The notes below the pieces were generated by a model. That model was given only the letters and a program-made list of their open reading frames with translations, was not told the origin of the DNA and ran no database searches. A stretch of 64,000 nucleotides of DNA. Origin: Eriocheir sinensis (lineage: Eukaryota > Arthropoda > Malacostraca > Decapoda > Varunidae). The translations under genes were made by a program, and so were the position numbers. The stretch is from positions 15,207,209 through 15,271,208 of the forward strand of contig NC_066520.1 of the NCBI RefSeq assembly GCF_024679095.1, written 5' to 3'. Shown piece by piece: positions 34,031 through 47,734 of this stretch; position 1 is the first letter of the stretch; every line of letters starts with the position of its first letter.

Positions 34031-34345
34031 GTAGGCGATGGCTGAGTGGTAGCGTGATGGACGACGCGAGTTCGAATCCCCGCGCTACCACCTCGGATTT
34101 TTCAGTAACCGCCGAGTGTCTTAAAATTACCCACATGCTGTCCTGAAGACCACCCATCAACCCGGACTCTAGAGGAAACAGTACAAGTGAATCAAGAATG
34201 AGTTCCGGGAGGCAGCATGAGCCAAGAGAAGATGGCGCCACAATAAACATCTGCCTGCGCCAATACGGGCTGGGGCCGACTACCATCCAGGCCCCTCAAG
34301 CAAGCCTCCCGGCGCTATAGGCGTAGACGAGAAAAAAGAAAAAAA
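34031..34345 (+). mobile_element. tRNA-derived SINE
   Basis: A good RNA polymerase III A box (TGGCTGAGTGG, 34,039-34,049) is followed by a B box (AGTTCGAATCC, 34,069-34,079). Only 19 bases separate them, shorter than in a functional tRNA, so the anticodon arm is reduced and this is a tRNA-derived head rather than a tRNA gene. About 200 bases of unrelated body follow, then CGGCGCTATAGGCGTAGACG and an A-rich tail. The end motif recurs next to a T tract on the opposite strand near 50,480. No clear flanking duplication was identified. Confidence 0.7.
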
Positions 34346-34479
34346 AACCACCGGGAAAATAAATCTTTACTGTAAAACGCTAACGAGTAGCAAGATTTTA
34401 AAGCACCGAGGCAAGCACAAAATTTCAGTCCGCGAGCGTCATCGTTACCGTCCTCATCATCATCGTCAACATCATTGTC

Positions 34480-34800
34480 AAGCCCATCATCGTCGAGGTA
34501 ATCGTAATAATCATAAAAATCTTAATAATCGTAAATAATCATAATAATAGTAGTAAATAATCATAAATCGTAATAATCGTAATCGTAGTAATCGTAATAA
34601 TCGAAATAATCGTAAATCATCGTAAAATAATCGTAATAATCGTAAATCGTAAATGATCGTAGTATATAATCTGAGTAATCGTAATAATCGTAAATAATCG
34701 TAAAAATCGTAGTAATCGTGAATCTTAAATAATCGTAATAATCGCAGTAATGATCGTAAAATTCACAGTAATTGTAATAATCGTTAAGTCGTAATAATTT
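34480..34800. repeat. irregular AATCGTA repeat field
   Basis: Words of ATCGTAAATA, ATCGTAATA and ATCGTA recur more than twenty times over 300 bases with variable spacing, some changed to ATCATAA. It is neither a perfect microsatellite nor a fixed-period minisatellite, and looks like an old (AAT)n array invaded by a CG-containing variant. Confidence 0.85.
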
Positions 34801-35109
34801 AAGGCAAGTCGGTGCAGTCCGGGGAACGCACGTCCATCTTGCAGCTCGTGAATGATGACAAACTTCAAATCATCCCGGAGTGTGTTTATCGAGCCACTCA
34901 GACAGATTAATCACCCTCTCAAAACACTCATAAAAAACTTAATTTGTCGCTGCGTCCCGGGAAGAATTAATGGGTGAATATAAATAAGTAAGCAATTTAG
35001 TAAAGAACTCGTGCGATTCACTGCAACGAAGCATCCATAATTTTGTCAACGTTGCTCCAAATTTGCTTAATGCTTGTATATTTGTGTTAGACTTCAGCTT
35101 TACTTAAAA

Positions 35110-35150
35110 TTCTCTGCCTGTCTGTCTGTCTGTCTGTCTGTGTGTCTGTG

Positions 35151-35187
<37 letters not shown>

Positions 35188-35270
35188 TTCTTTTTCTTTT
35201 TTTTCTTTCTTTCTTTCTATTTTGCTTTCTTTTTCTCTTTCTCTTTTTTTCTCTCTCTCTTTTCTCTTTT

Positions 35271-35365
<95 letters not shown>

Positions 35366-35379
35366 CGCTCGCTTGCTCG
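35110..35379. repeat. (CTGT)n-(TTTC)n-(CT)n-(CTCG)n compound repeat
   Basis: Four related pyrimidine-rich motifs occur in sequence: CTGT words to about 35,187, TTTC-rich text, about 44 CT units to 35,362, then four CTCG/CTTG units. Confidence 0.95.
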
Positions 35380-35640
35380 TCTCCTCGTAGCGTAGTGTGT
35401 ATTGCAATAGGAATGTTAAACCAGTTAATTGAATCTCTCAGATAGCGTCTTCGTCACTCAGTAGCGCTTATTTTACCATTTTCAAAAGTATCATTATTGT
35501 ACAACTAAAAGACGAGAAGCAATGTGTTCCTTAAAAGTTGTCAGTTTCGTTTTGTCAATTTTTCATTAACATCTGATTTTCTGCACGTTGATTAATTAAT
35601 ATGCATCTGTTCTCACACGATGTTGAATTAGATTGTAAAT

Positions 35641-35648
35641 GTCGTGTG
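35641..35648 (+). repeat. left target-site duplication of hAT-like element
   Basis: GTCGTGTG, matched 7 of 8 by GTCGTGTC immediately outside the right end. An 8-base duplication is typical of the hAT superfamily. Confidence 0.6.
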
Positions 35649-35757
35649 TAGGGTTGCAAAGCGTGGGAAAGTTTCCGGAAAACAGAAACTTTCCAAGGAA
35701 AGTTTACGGGAATTTTCAGGGCCCGGGAATTTTGGGAGTTTTCGGGAATTTTCAACT
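35649..35757 (+). repeat. left inverted-repeat arm of hAT-like element
   Basis: Contains TAGGGTTGCAAA at its tip and repeated GGGAATTTT words; it is the imperfect reverse complement of the right arm. The subterminal repeats could be transposase-binding sites. Confidence 0.65.
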
Positions 35758-35819
35758 TTTTCACATATGTGTATTTACATTAATAAAGAAACCCATTCTG
35801 GTTAATCTAACTATAAAAT

Positions 35820-37105
35820 GATCGCCAGAAATTTATTGTATAAATCAGCAAAGAATAACCTCACTCTGTTTTATATAAAGTCTCATTAGTTAGGTGCCAT
35901 ATGTGGATTTTCTGAGTCAAAACCTAATGAAACTGTTTGGGGTTTTGTTAGGATAAGTTAAGTTTAGGGTATCTTCAAACACACGATAGCCAGCACCTTG
36001 TAAGACTTCACTTTGTTGTGTAGAAAGTCTCATTTGTAAAGAAGCATATATGAATTTTCTAAGTAAAGATCTACAGTAACTGTTTGGGGTTTTGTTAAGT
36101 TAGGTTAAGTTTAGGGTATCTTCAAACACATGATTGCCAGCACCTTATGGTATAAATCAACGAAGAATTACCTCACTTTGTTGTATAGATAGTCTTATTT
36201 GTAAGGAAGCATTTATGAATTTTCTGAGTCACGACCTATAGTGACTGTTTGGGGTTTTCTAAAGTTAGGTTAGGTTAGGTTAAGTTTAGGGTATGTTCAA
36301 ACACATGATTGCCAGCACCTTATGGTATAAATCAACAAAGAATGACATCACTTTGATGTATGGTAAGTCTTATTTGTAAGAAAACTTATATGAATTTTCT
36401 AAGTAAAGATCAGTATCTGTTTGGGGTTTTGTTAGGTTAGGTTAAGTTTAGGGTATCTTCAAACACATGATTGCCAGCACCTTATGGTATAAATCAACGA
36501 AGAATTACCTCACTTTGTTGTATAGATAGTCTTATTTGTAAGGAAGCATTTATGAATTTTCTGAGTCAAGACCTATAGTGACAGTTAGGAGCTTTGTTAA
36601 GTTAGGTTAGGTTAGGTTAAGTTTAGGGTATGTTCAAACACATGATTGCCAGCACCTTATGGTATAAATCAACAAAGAATGACATCACTTTGATGTATGA
36701 TAAGTCTCATTTGTAAGAAAGCTTATATGAATTTTCTAAGTAAAGATCAGTATCTGTTTGGGGTTTTGTTAGGTTAGGTTAAGTTTAGGGTATCTTCAAA
36801 CACATGATTGCCAGCACCTTATGGTATAAATCAACAAAGAATAACTTCACTTTGTTGTATAGTAAGTCTCATTAGTAAGTAAGCATATATGAATTTTCTG
36901 AGTCAAGACCTATAGTGACTGTTTGGGGTTTTGCTAGGTTAGGTTAAGTTTAGGGTATCTTCTAACACACGACTGCCAACACTTTATGTTATAAATCAAC
37001 AAAGAATGACATCACTTTGTTGTATGGTAAGTCTCATTTGTAAGAAAGCTTATATGAATTTTCTAGGTCAAGACCTATAGTGACTCTTTGGGGTTTGGTT
37101 AGGTT
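35820..37105 (+). repeat. satellite array with 165/172-bp higher-order dimers
   Basis: The landmark CTGTTTGGGGTTTTG or a variant occurs at 35,933, 36,080, 36,245, 36,417, 36,582, 36,754, 36,919 and 37,084. Spacings are 147, 165, 172, 165, 172, 165 and 165. The middle copies alternate two monomer types, giving an exact 337-base dimer. The longer type carries TTAGGTTAGGTTAGG and an ATGACATCACTTTGATGTATG-type core; the shorter type has fewer TTAGG and a different core. Outer monomers are more diverged, as expected from unequal exchange acting in the middle of the array. Confidence 0.93.
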
Positions 37106-37235
37106 AGGACGACATGTGCCTAGGCGTCACTTAAACAATCCTGCCCGCGGCACCACCGGGCTCAGGGTCATTCACTAACAGCCCCTAAAACTGAAGTCTA
37201 AAGAGGCAATAAATAAAAGCACAAAGGCGCCATAG

Positions 37236-37357
37236 GCAAACTTGCAAGTTTTTCTGAATTTTCAAAGTTACTTATAATTCCCGATAATTCTCGAAAATTC
37301 CCAAAATTCCCATGGTAAGTTTCCCAGTTCAAAATTCCAAGGAATTTTACAACCATA
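37236..37357 (-). repeat. right inverted-repeat arm of hAT-like element
   Basis: AATTCCCGATAATTC, AAAATTCCC and related words end in TTTACAACCATA; on the minus strand this matches the left arm. Confidence 0.65.
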
Positions 37358-37365
37358 GTCGTGTC
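37358..37365 (+). repeat. right target-site duplication of hAT-like element
   Basis: GTCGTGTC, one mismatch from the left copy. Confidence 0.6.
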
Positions 37366-37722
37366 AATGTTTCCAAGTTTCTTTTGGCTTATTCCTTTGT
37401 CCTGTGACCCACACAAACATCTGTCGGCCACTAAATTCTGCATATCTAAGAAACCACTCAAGGCTGATGATTTTACAGCAAGACGATTCACCAACAGCAA
37501 CTCCAGTCAGACCGGAAGCCCTGAAGAAGCAACAACTTTTCGAAACCCCACGAGGATGAACAGTCGCAGCGAGGATGGCCGAGGACGTGTGTTTGTTGAC
37601 GGCCAGTGTATTGCATGGGCAGGCCAGGCGCGGCGGTGTGCTGGCTGCTGCTGACGCTCGTGTGACCGTCCAAAGTTGCAAATCATGTCACTGGGCGAAC
37701 TATATCGACACAAAGGGGGAAG

Positions 37723-37726
<4 letters not shown>

Positions 37727-37756
<30 letters not shown>

Positions 37757-37795
37757 ACACAGACGCAGAGAGAAAGAGAGAGAGAGAGAGGAAGA
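37727..37795. repeat. (CA)n-(GA)n microsatellite
   Basis: About 16 CA units with a TA interruption, then GACGCAG words and a GA run. Confidence 0.9.
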
Positions 37796-38750
37796 GAGAC
37801 AGACGGACGCACGGAGATAGATGGAGACAAACACAGACAGACGGAGAGGAGTTCCCAGAGGATGCTAGGAGGAGGGAACAAAGGTTAATTGGAGGGAAGG
37901 TGGAGGAAAGGGGCGGGGTAGAGGGAGTCATTGGATGCAAGGTGTGGGTAGCCGAGAACAATAAAGGAAGAGGAGTAGGTAAATAAGAAGAAACATGGAC
38001 GCAAGAATAAAGAAAAAGAGAAGCAAGGGAGGGAGTTCAAAGACACTCCATTTAAGAGAAGCACGGTGGATGTGGGATAAAAGAGGGGAAGGAGAGGGGA
38101 GAGGTGGCGAAGGAGAAGAGAAAGGAGAGTCGCAGGAGGAGAGGAAGACATAAGGGAACAAGGGACTAGAATTGTGGCGACAAGGAGGAGGAATGGAAGG
38201 GGAGAGAGGAAGACAGAGAAATGGAGGAGGAGGAATGAGAAAAGTGGAAGAGGAGGGCGAGAAGGTAGCGGAGGAGGAAGAGAAGGAGGCGGAGAATGAA
38301 AAGAGAGTGGATGATGATGAGGAGGAGGAGAATATAAAAAGACAAGGAAAGCAAAGCAGAGAACAAAAAAGACAAGGACGAGAAAAAAAAAGGAGAAAGA
38401 GGAGGAGGAGGAGGAGACTGAGAAGGAGAAGGATGATAATGAGAAGGAGCAGGAGAACAAACAGGGCAAGGAGAGCAAAGCAAAGAAAGAAAGAAACGAG
38501 AACAAAAAAGGAGAAAGAGGAGGAAGAGGAGGAAGAGCACTTGTAGGTATGGAGGCAAGAGGAGGGGAGGCGAGCATACTGGTAGGGATCGTGGTAGCAA
38601 TGGTGGAGGGAACAGAGAAGGGGAAACGGAGGAGCTGGAAATTAAACCAAGATGTGGAGAAGAGAGGGAGGAGTGACCGCTATTCTCAGAGGGGAGACGG
38701 CTGTAGAGGAGACCATTGGAAGGGAGAGCGTGAGAGCGGCTGGAGACCTT
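37796..38750 (+). other. polypurine tract
   Basis: Nearly 1 kb of A/G-rich + strand with GGAGGAGGA, GAGAAGG and AAGAGG words. The long frames here are Arg/Glu/Lys-rich on + and Ser/Pro/Leu-rich on -. It ends sharply near 38,750. Confidence 0.75.
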
Positions 38751-38985
38751 AAAGGATGTGTGTGTGTGGGGTGGGTGGGAGGGGAGGTAGTGGAGAGGTG
38801 TTGGGTAGTGTGGCCAGACCGTGACTTTTCTGGTGGTGGTGATGGTGGTGATGGTGGTGGTGAGTGTTCTACTGGGGGTGATGTAGTTGATGGGGTACTG
38901 TTAATGGTGATGGCGGCGGCTGTAGACGTGGTGATGATGGTGGTGTTGGTGTTGGTGGTGAATGTAATGAGTGTCTTCTATACCC
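38751..38985 (+). repeat. G/T-rich tract with imperfect (GGTGGTGAT)n
   Basis: GTGG and GGTGAT words without a fixed period; this forms the junction between the polypurine tract on the left and the polypyrimidine tract on the right. Confidence 0.75.
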
Positions 38986-42460
<3,475 letters not shown>

Positions 42461-43345
42461 TTAATTCGACCTTTGTGTGTTGGGGCGGAGGGGGGGAGCG
42501 GGGGCGTTGCTGGATGGTTGGAGATGAAACAAGGAAACAATGATAACTTATTCACAACAAACACTCGTAAGGATCAGACGGAGTTGTGGGATAAACCCGA
42601 AAGTTCCGGTAAAGATTCCTAGCGAAGAGAAAAACAATAATAGTGTAGAACTTCAGTCGAGGTTCGGTGGAGAAAAAAAAAGATGTATGGAGCAGTGCAG
42701 CTTTTCGGAGGGGTAGTTTTTAAGCAACACGCCCTTAGGGATTCATCTGTTTTATTTAGACGTAATGAAACCGAGTTAGGGATTCTATAGCGAATACCTG
42801 AGGGTTCCGTGTACTTCTTAATTAAATAATGTTGTGGAAAAAGACGTGCAAACATGTTAATGACAGTAAGCCTAAGAAAGTAAATACGAAACAGTGAATT
42901 AACAAGAACTAACTAGAAAATAATGAGATGGGAGAGGAGAACGAGAAAGAAGAGGATGGAGATGATAAAGAAGAAAAATAATATGATGAAAAAGAGAAAA
43001 CAATAAAAAACTAGAAAAAAATATGGGAAACAATACAACAAAAAAACATTACAAGAACGACAGTTACATCAACAGAAACAATACGAGTTTTGCCGAATAA
43101 CAAACATCATATGAAAAGTCTTTGGCGATAGAAGACTCGAGGAAAAAACATCATGTCTATATAATCGCAGTTGTAAAGCCAAAAGGTTAAAAATCGATAC
43201 AACGAATAAAGGCGAAAAATCTGTGCGTTTATTTATTCACATATATTGAAAGCCGCTAAAATGAACACTGGATTGCCATACTTTGTGAATGCTACGAGAA
43301 ATACTCAACTCAAAGAAAAAACTAATAAAAAAGATACATCATGCC

Positions 43346-43346
<1 letters not shown>
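42461..43346. other. AT-rich unique DNA
   Basis: Begins with a G-run cluster (about 42,481-42,512) with quadruplex potential, then AT-rich and A/G-rich sequence. No gene was identified. Confidence 0.5.

Positions 43347-43433
<87 letters not shown>
43347..43433. repeat. (GT)n microsatellite
   Basis: About 43 GT units. Confidence 0.95.
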
Positions 43434-43435
<2 letters not shown>

Positions 43436-43939
43436 GACCGCGGTGATGGGTCCGTTTTTTTAATCAGGGTTTTGTATGTCAGTTCGTCTCCTCGCCTCTG
43501 TGCTGCCTCCCTGCACGCCGCCGGGATTTACGAGGCCATGTTATGACCTCTTTTTTGCTTCATCTTTCTCTTCTCTACTTTTTATTTTTGTTGTTACTCT
43601 TGGTGATACTGTTCTTGATTTGTTGACGTTGGTGATACTGTCGTTTTGTTCATTATGGTTGCTGTTTTATCCTTACAATATTATTTTTTTTCTTTTTCGT
43701 TTTGATAGTGGTGGCGGTGGTGGTGGTGGTTGATGTGATGATGATGGTGGTGGTGATGGTGGTTGATATATATAGTACACTATCTCCTATACCTTTGCGT
43801 CTTATCTACCCCTTTCTGGTTTGTGTTGCCATTTGTTTCATTGTGTCCTTTTTCCTTATTTACCGTCGTATACATTCTCTCTCACCTTTCCTTTCATTTA
43901 TCTTCTGTTGTCTTTTTACACTCTTCCCTTCCCTTGTCT

Positions 43940-44660
43940 TCCTTTTTCCCTGCTGCCCACTGAACCTTCTTCCTCTCTCTCTTCATCTTCCTTATTCTTT
44001 CCATACTTCACCATCTGGCGGAGTTCTCTCTTCCACACCTTTCCGACATGCCTCCGTTATATTTTTTTTCTTATCTTCCGTTCCGTTCCCTTGCCTCCGT
44101 TCTTCCTTACTGCCAACTGAACCTCCTTTCCCTTCCTCTCCCTTAACCTTCCCATTCTCTCTCCTCTGATGGTCTGTCTTTCACTCTCTTCTGACATCTC
44201 GGTAACAACTTCTACCAATCACTTCCCTTATCTATTTTCTTTTCTCCTACCCACTGATACTCCTTCCCTTACCTCACCATGTCCTTTGCGGTGTTCTCTC
44301 TTTCACTCCCCTTACCTCTTACCTCTCCGTTCCCTTCCCTTGCCTCCATCCTTCCCTGCTGTCCACTGGCGGTGTTCTCGCTTCTACCCTCCTTATCCTT
44401 TACCTCTTAAACCTTCCTTCCCTTCCCTGGTCTCCATCCTTCCCTGCTGTCCACTGAAACTGCTTCCCTTCCTTCTCCTTCCTCCTCTCCCTTCCTCCCT
44501 TCCCTTCTGGCGGTGTTATCTCTTTCCCTCCTCTTACCCTTAACTCTTAACCCTCCCTTCCCTTCCTTTGTCTCCATCCTTCCCTGCTGTCCACTGAAAC
44601 CCCTCCCTCTCCTCCATCTCCCTTCCTCCCTTCCGGCTGTGTTCTCGCCATTTCCTGCCT
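43940..44660 (+). repeat. degenerate pyrimidine-rich minisatellite
   Basis: Two landmarks recur: CCTTCCCTGCTGTCCACTG (near 43,945, 44,107, 44,351, 44,438 and 44,578) and CTGGCGGTGTTCTC (near 44,017, 44,289, 44,367, 44,511 and 44,635). The landmarks alternate, with unit length of roughly 80-160 bases. Translations show the repeated SILPCCPLKLLP-type pattern, which is a repeat and not a gene. Confidence 0.75.
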
Positions 44661-44902
44661 CCCTCGGGCGAAGTTCCTTTAATTACCACACCCGCAAGAG
44701 GTGGACGAGGGTATACGTGGCCATGTCCGCCCGCAGTAATGGTAGACGGAAAGTTTTCAGTGTTTCTTCTTGTTGTTTTGAGTGTCTGGCTGTCCGTTCG
44801 TCCGCCTTGTCTGTCCGTCTGTATATCTGTCTATCTGTCTGTCTTGGGACCTTGCTGTTTCTTGTAGTCTCTTGTCTCTTCTTGTAGTCTCGTATAGTTT
44901 TG

Positions 44903-45022
<120 letters not shown>

Positions 45023-45394
45023 TCATTCATGGCCATTTATTTTCTGCTTTCCCTCCTCTTCGCTTTTCTTAACTGCTGTTGCTTGAGGTTGATTTTTCTC
45101 GCACTTTCGTCCTCAGTTTTACCAGACAAAAATTTAAATATGCTACAACACTTTGCAAGGCTACTGTTTTCCTCCCCTGATTCACCTCTCCTGTCACTGC
45201 GGCTTGAGATTTACTATTTTACTATATTATCACTGTTTATTTTTTTTGTGTGTGTCTCGTAAGTGTTCCTTCCATTACTTGGCGTTCTTACCAAGGCCAC
45301 GCGTTCACTCTGCAGCCCCAACTCCTTTTCCTCTTCCTCTTCCTTCCTTCCTTCCCCGCCCGTTCACTGACCTGTCTTTTCTTGTACCGAGGCG

Positions 45395-45870
45395 TTACAT
45401 ATATATTCCCGTTTTTCTTCTCGCTGTCTCGCCGTCTTCCCCTTATCTTACGTGCTTGTCTGACCCTATACTTCGCTTTCTTTCTCCTGGTGTTTTCTTA
45501 GCAAGTATTTTTTTCTTTGGTCGTTTCAAGCTCCATATATATTCCTCTTTTTCTTCTCGGTTTCTTCCCATGCAGTCCCTTTTTCATACTTGCTTATCTG
45601 ATCGCATACTTACTCCGCTTTTTTTCCTGTTACTGAAATTTGCAAGTGTTTTTTATTTATTTATTTTGGTTTGCTCGTTTCTACTCGGGGATGACTTGTA
45701 TGTACCGAGTAACTGCATATATATTTCTTTCCATTTTTCCTCTCGCTGTATTTCCTATATTTATCATACCTACTTATCTGACCGCATACTTATTTCACTT
45801 GTTTTTCTCTTAGTGTTTTTTGGGGCAAGTACCTTTTTTTCTTTGTTTGTTTACACCCTGGGATGACTTG
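45395..45870 (+). repeat. degenerate three-copy tandem repeat
   Basis: CATATATATT at 45,398, 45,534 and 45,717 is each time followed by TTTTTCYTCTCGCTGT-like, CTTRTCTGACC-like and CGCATACTT-like words and a GCAAGT word. Unit lengths are 136 and 183 bases. The long + strand frame across it is the repeat read as protein. Confidence 0.8.
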
Positions 45871-46086
45871 CATATGCACATAACACAAGCAACACGACAG
45901 GACGCGGAGGGTGCGAGAGCTGCTCCCCTTCGTCAGTGGCGGAAACGAGGCGAGACACACGGGACGGATGGAAAATAATGTTGAGGGTGACACGCGTTGA
46001 TTTTCATAATTTATTCCTTGTTTGGTGGGGAAAGGGAAGTTTTTTTATAATTATTTTTTACCCACCCTTCTATGGTAGTATGTGTG

Positions 46087-46101
46087 TTGTGTGCGTGTGC
46101 G

Positions 46102-46164
<63 letters not shown>
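46087..46164. repeat. (GT)n-(GA)n microsatellite
   Basis: A short GTGTGC run, then about 28 GA units. Confidence 0.95.
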
Positions 46165-46168
<4 letters not shown>

Positions 46169-46215
46169 AAGGCAAACAGAGAGAGGGCAACAGATTACAA
46201 TTCAACATAGCATTC

Positions 46216-46410
46216 ATTTGGTGAGTCTGCGTGAGTCTTGGTGAGTCCAGGAGTGTCTTGGGGAGTCTTTTAGTGTGCCTTAGTGATTCATGGTGAGTCT
46301 AATTGAGGTTTAGTCTTGGTGAATCTTTAAGTCTTGAGTCTAATAAACGTTCTTTTAGCCTTTTTGAATCTTGGTGAGTCACGGTGAATAGATGTTGGTG
46401 AATCACGCTA
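46216..46410 (+). repeat. degenerate TTGGTGAGTC repeat field
   Basis: A 10-12 base motif (CTTGGTGAGTC and variants) recurs about a dozen times with drift. Many copies contain GTGAGT, so the tract is full of donor-like splice sites. Confidence 0.8.
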
Positions 46411-47033
46411 GGATGGGTAGATGCAAGAAGCTCTCCCTTACATTATCGCCCTTTCGCCTTTCCTTCAGACTCTCCTCGCCTCGCATCAGATATTCTTTCT
46501 TTCATTACCGTCTCCCTATTCTCCCCTCATAGTGCATTACCAATATTCACGCACTCACTCATTAATTATCTCTCGTTAGGTCGTTAAAGATTCCACCTCT
46601 CCCCGTTTCCGCTTCACCCTCCACAAATAACCTCCACACATTTATTTTTATTTCGCTTTTCAGTCTATTTTTTTTTTCTCTCGGTACGTTTGGTCGTTGC
46701 TTTTGATTTGTTTCTCTGGCAGCTTTAGTGGATGTAGTTCTTGCTGTTTCTGCCTGACAGCGGACGCAGTATAATTTGTACTGTGCGTCTTTTTTTTAAA
46801 TGTTGCCTCACTAACTCAAGGATCATTCGACGGAGATTGATAATAAATGATGCACACATGTATGTTGACGGTACTTTGATCGCTGTTTTTAAATAAACGT
46901 TACAGGTGAAAGATCAAAGTCACGAGGGTAAAATACATATTTCTTCTGTTTTTACACCTTGTACTCTTAACCAATATCATTAAACTATGATTTGAGAAAA
47001 CATTGTGTAAACATTTTTGTTGTTGTTGCATAC

Positions 47034-47037
<4 letters not shown>
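46411..47037. other. unique DNA, nothing identified
   Basis: Mixed composition without recognisable repeats or genes. Confidence 0.5.
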
Positions 47038-47108
<71 letters not shown>

Positions 47109-47150
47109 TAATAATAATGATAATAATAATGATAATGATAATGTGCGTTA
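47038..47150. repeat. (AAT)n microsatellite with GAT variants
   Basis: About 22 pure AAT units, then AATGATAAT variants that decay to the right. Confidence 0.95.
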
Positions 47151-47734
47151 ACCTAGCATTTGTTATATAGTATTAGTGTCATTAATTATAATTATTATTA
47201 ATATTATTATTACATTACATAATGATAACTACGGTGCTGTTCATCACTCGGGATTAATAACTGAGGATAATCCTGGAAACGGATGCTTGATGCTACTTAT
47301 CACTCGAGTCTAATAAAACGAAGGCCTCTTTGATTTACCATCTATTAATATTCAGCATCAGTCTCATTTTTTAATGTTCAGCATCAGTCTCATTTCAAAA
47401 CTCACATGCTGAGAACACCTACATGTGAAAAGCCGAGAGATACAGGTGTGCATGCGATGCCCTCCTGACGCCCTCACCGCGGCAGGCATCAGCCTCTGAT
47501 TGGTGCCTTATTCAGAGCAGAGCTGCGCCTTGGTGGGTTCCTTTCCACCTCGTCGAATGTTTAAAAAACTTCAAGCAAACTCTTTGACGCCAAGACAGTG
47601 TGTGAGGGGTAGGGGTAGGTGCTTGCGTGTGAGAGAGAGAGAGAGAGAAAATCAGACCCATGGTCAGACTTGGTGGCTCTGAAAACTAAGTGATTTTACA
47701 TTAATCAGAAGACTCCAAACGTTGCATTTCTACT
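47151..47734. other. unique DNA, nothing identified
   Basis: AT-rich to 47,400, then mixed; contains a short GA run at 47,630-47,648. A short open frame (47,500-47,682) has no recognisable family. Confidence 0.45.

Larger units (their letters stand above)
35649..37357. mobile_element. non-autonomous hAT-like DNA transposon, 1,709 bp
   Basis: The left end reads TAGGGTTGCAAA. The right end, read inward on the other strand, is TATGGTTGTAAA, a 10-of-12 match that fits the short terminal inverted repeats of hAT elements. Both ends continue for about 100 bases into imperfect inverted subterminal sequence rich in GGGAATTTT and GGAAA words. An 8-base flanking duplication with one mismatch is present. 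There is no transposase: the interior is almost entirely a tandem satellite plus about 150 bases of unique DNA near the right end. The superfamily rests on end sequence and duplication length only. Confidence 0.65.

Noticed and set aside
34031..34100. tRNA gene
   Set aside because: A and B boxes are present, but they are only 19 bases apart and a normal anticodon arm and acceptor stem cannot be formed. SINE head preferred.
36255..36625. Telomere or interstitial telomere block
   Set aside because: Only two or three TTAGG units occur per monomer, inside a 165/172-bp satellite; not a telomeric array.
45153..45866. 237-codon open frame with repeated motifs
   Set aside because: The repetition is explained by the 136-183 bp DNA repeat beneath it; no protein family was recognised.
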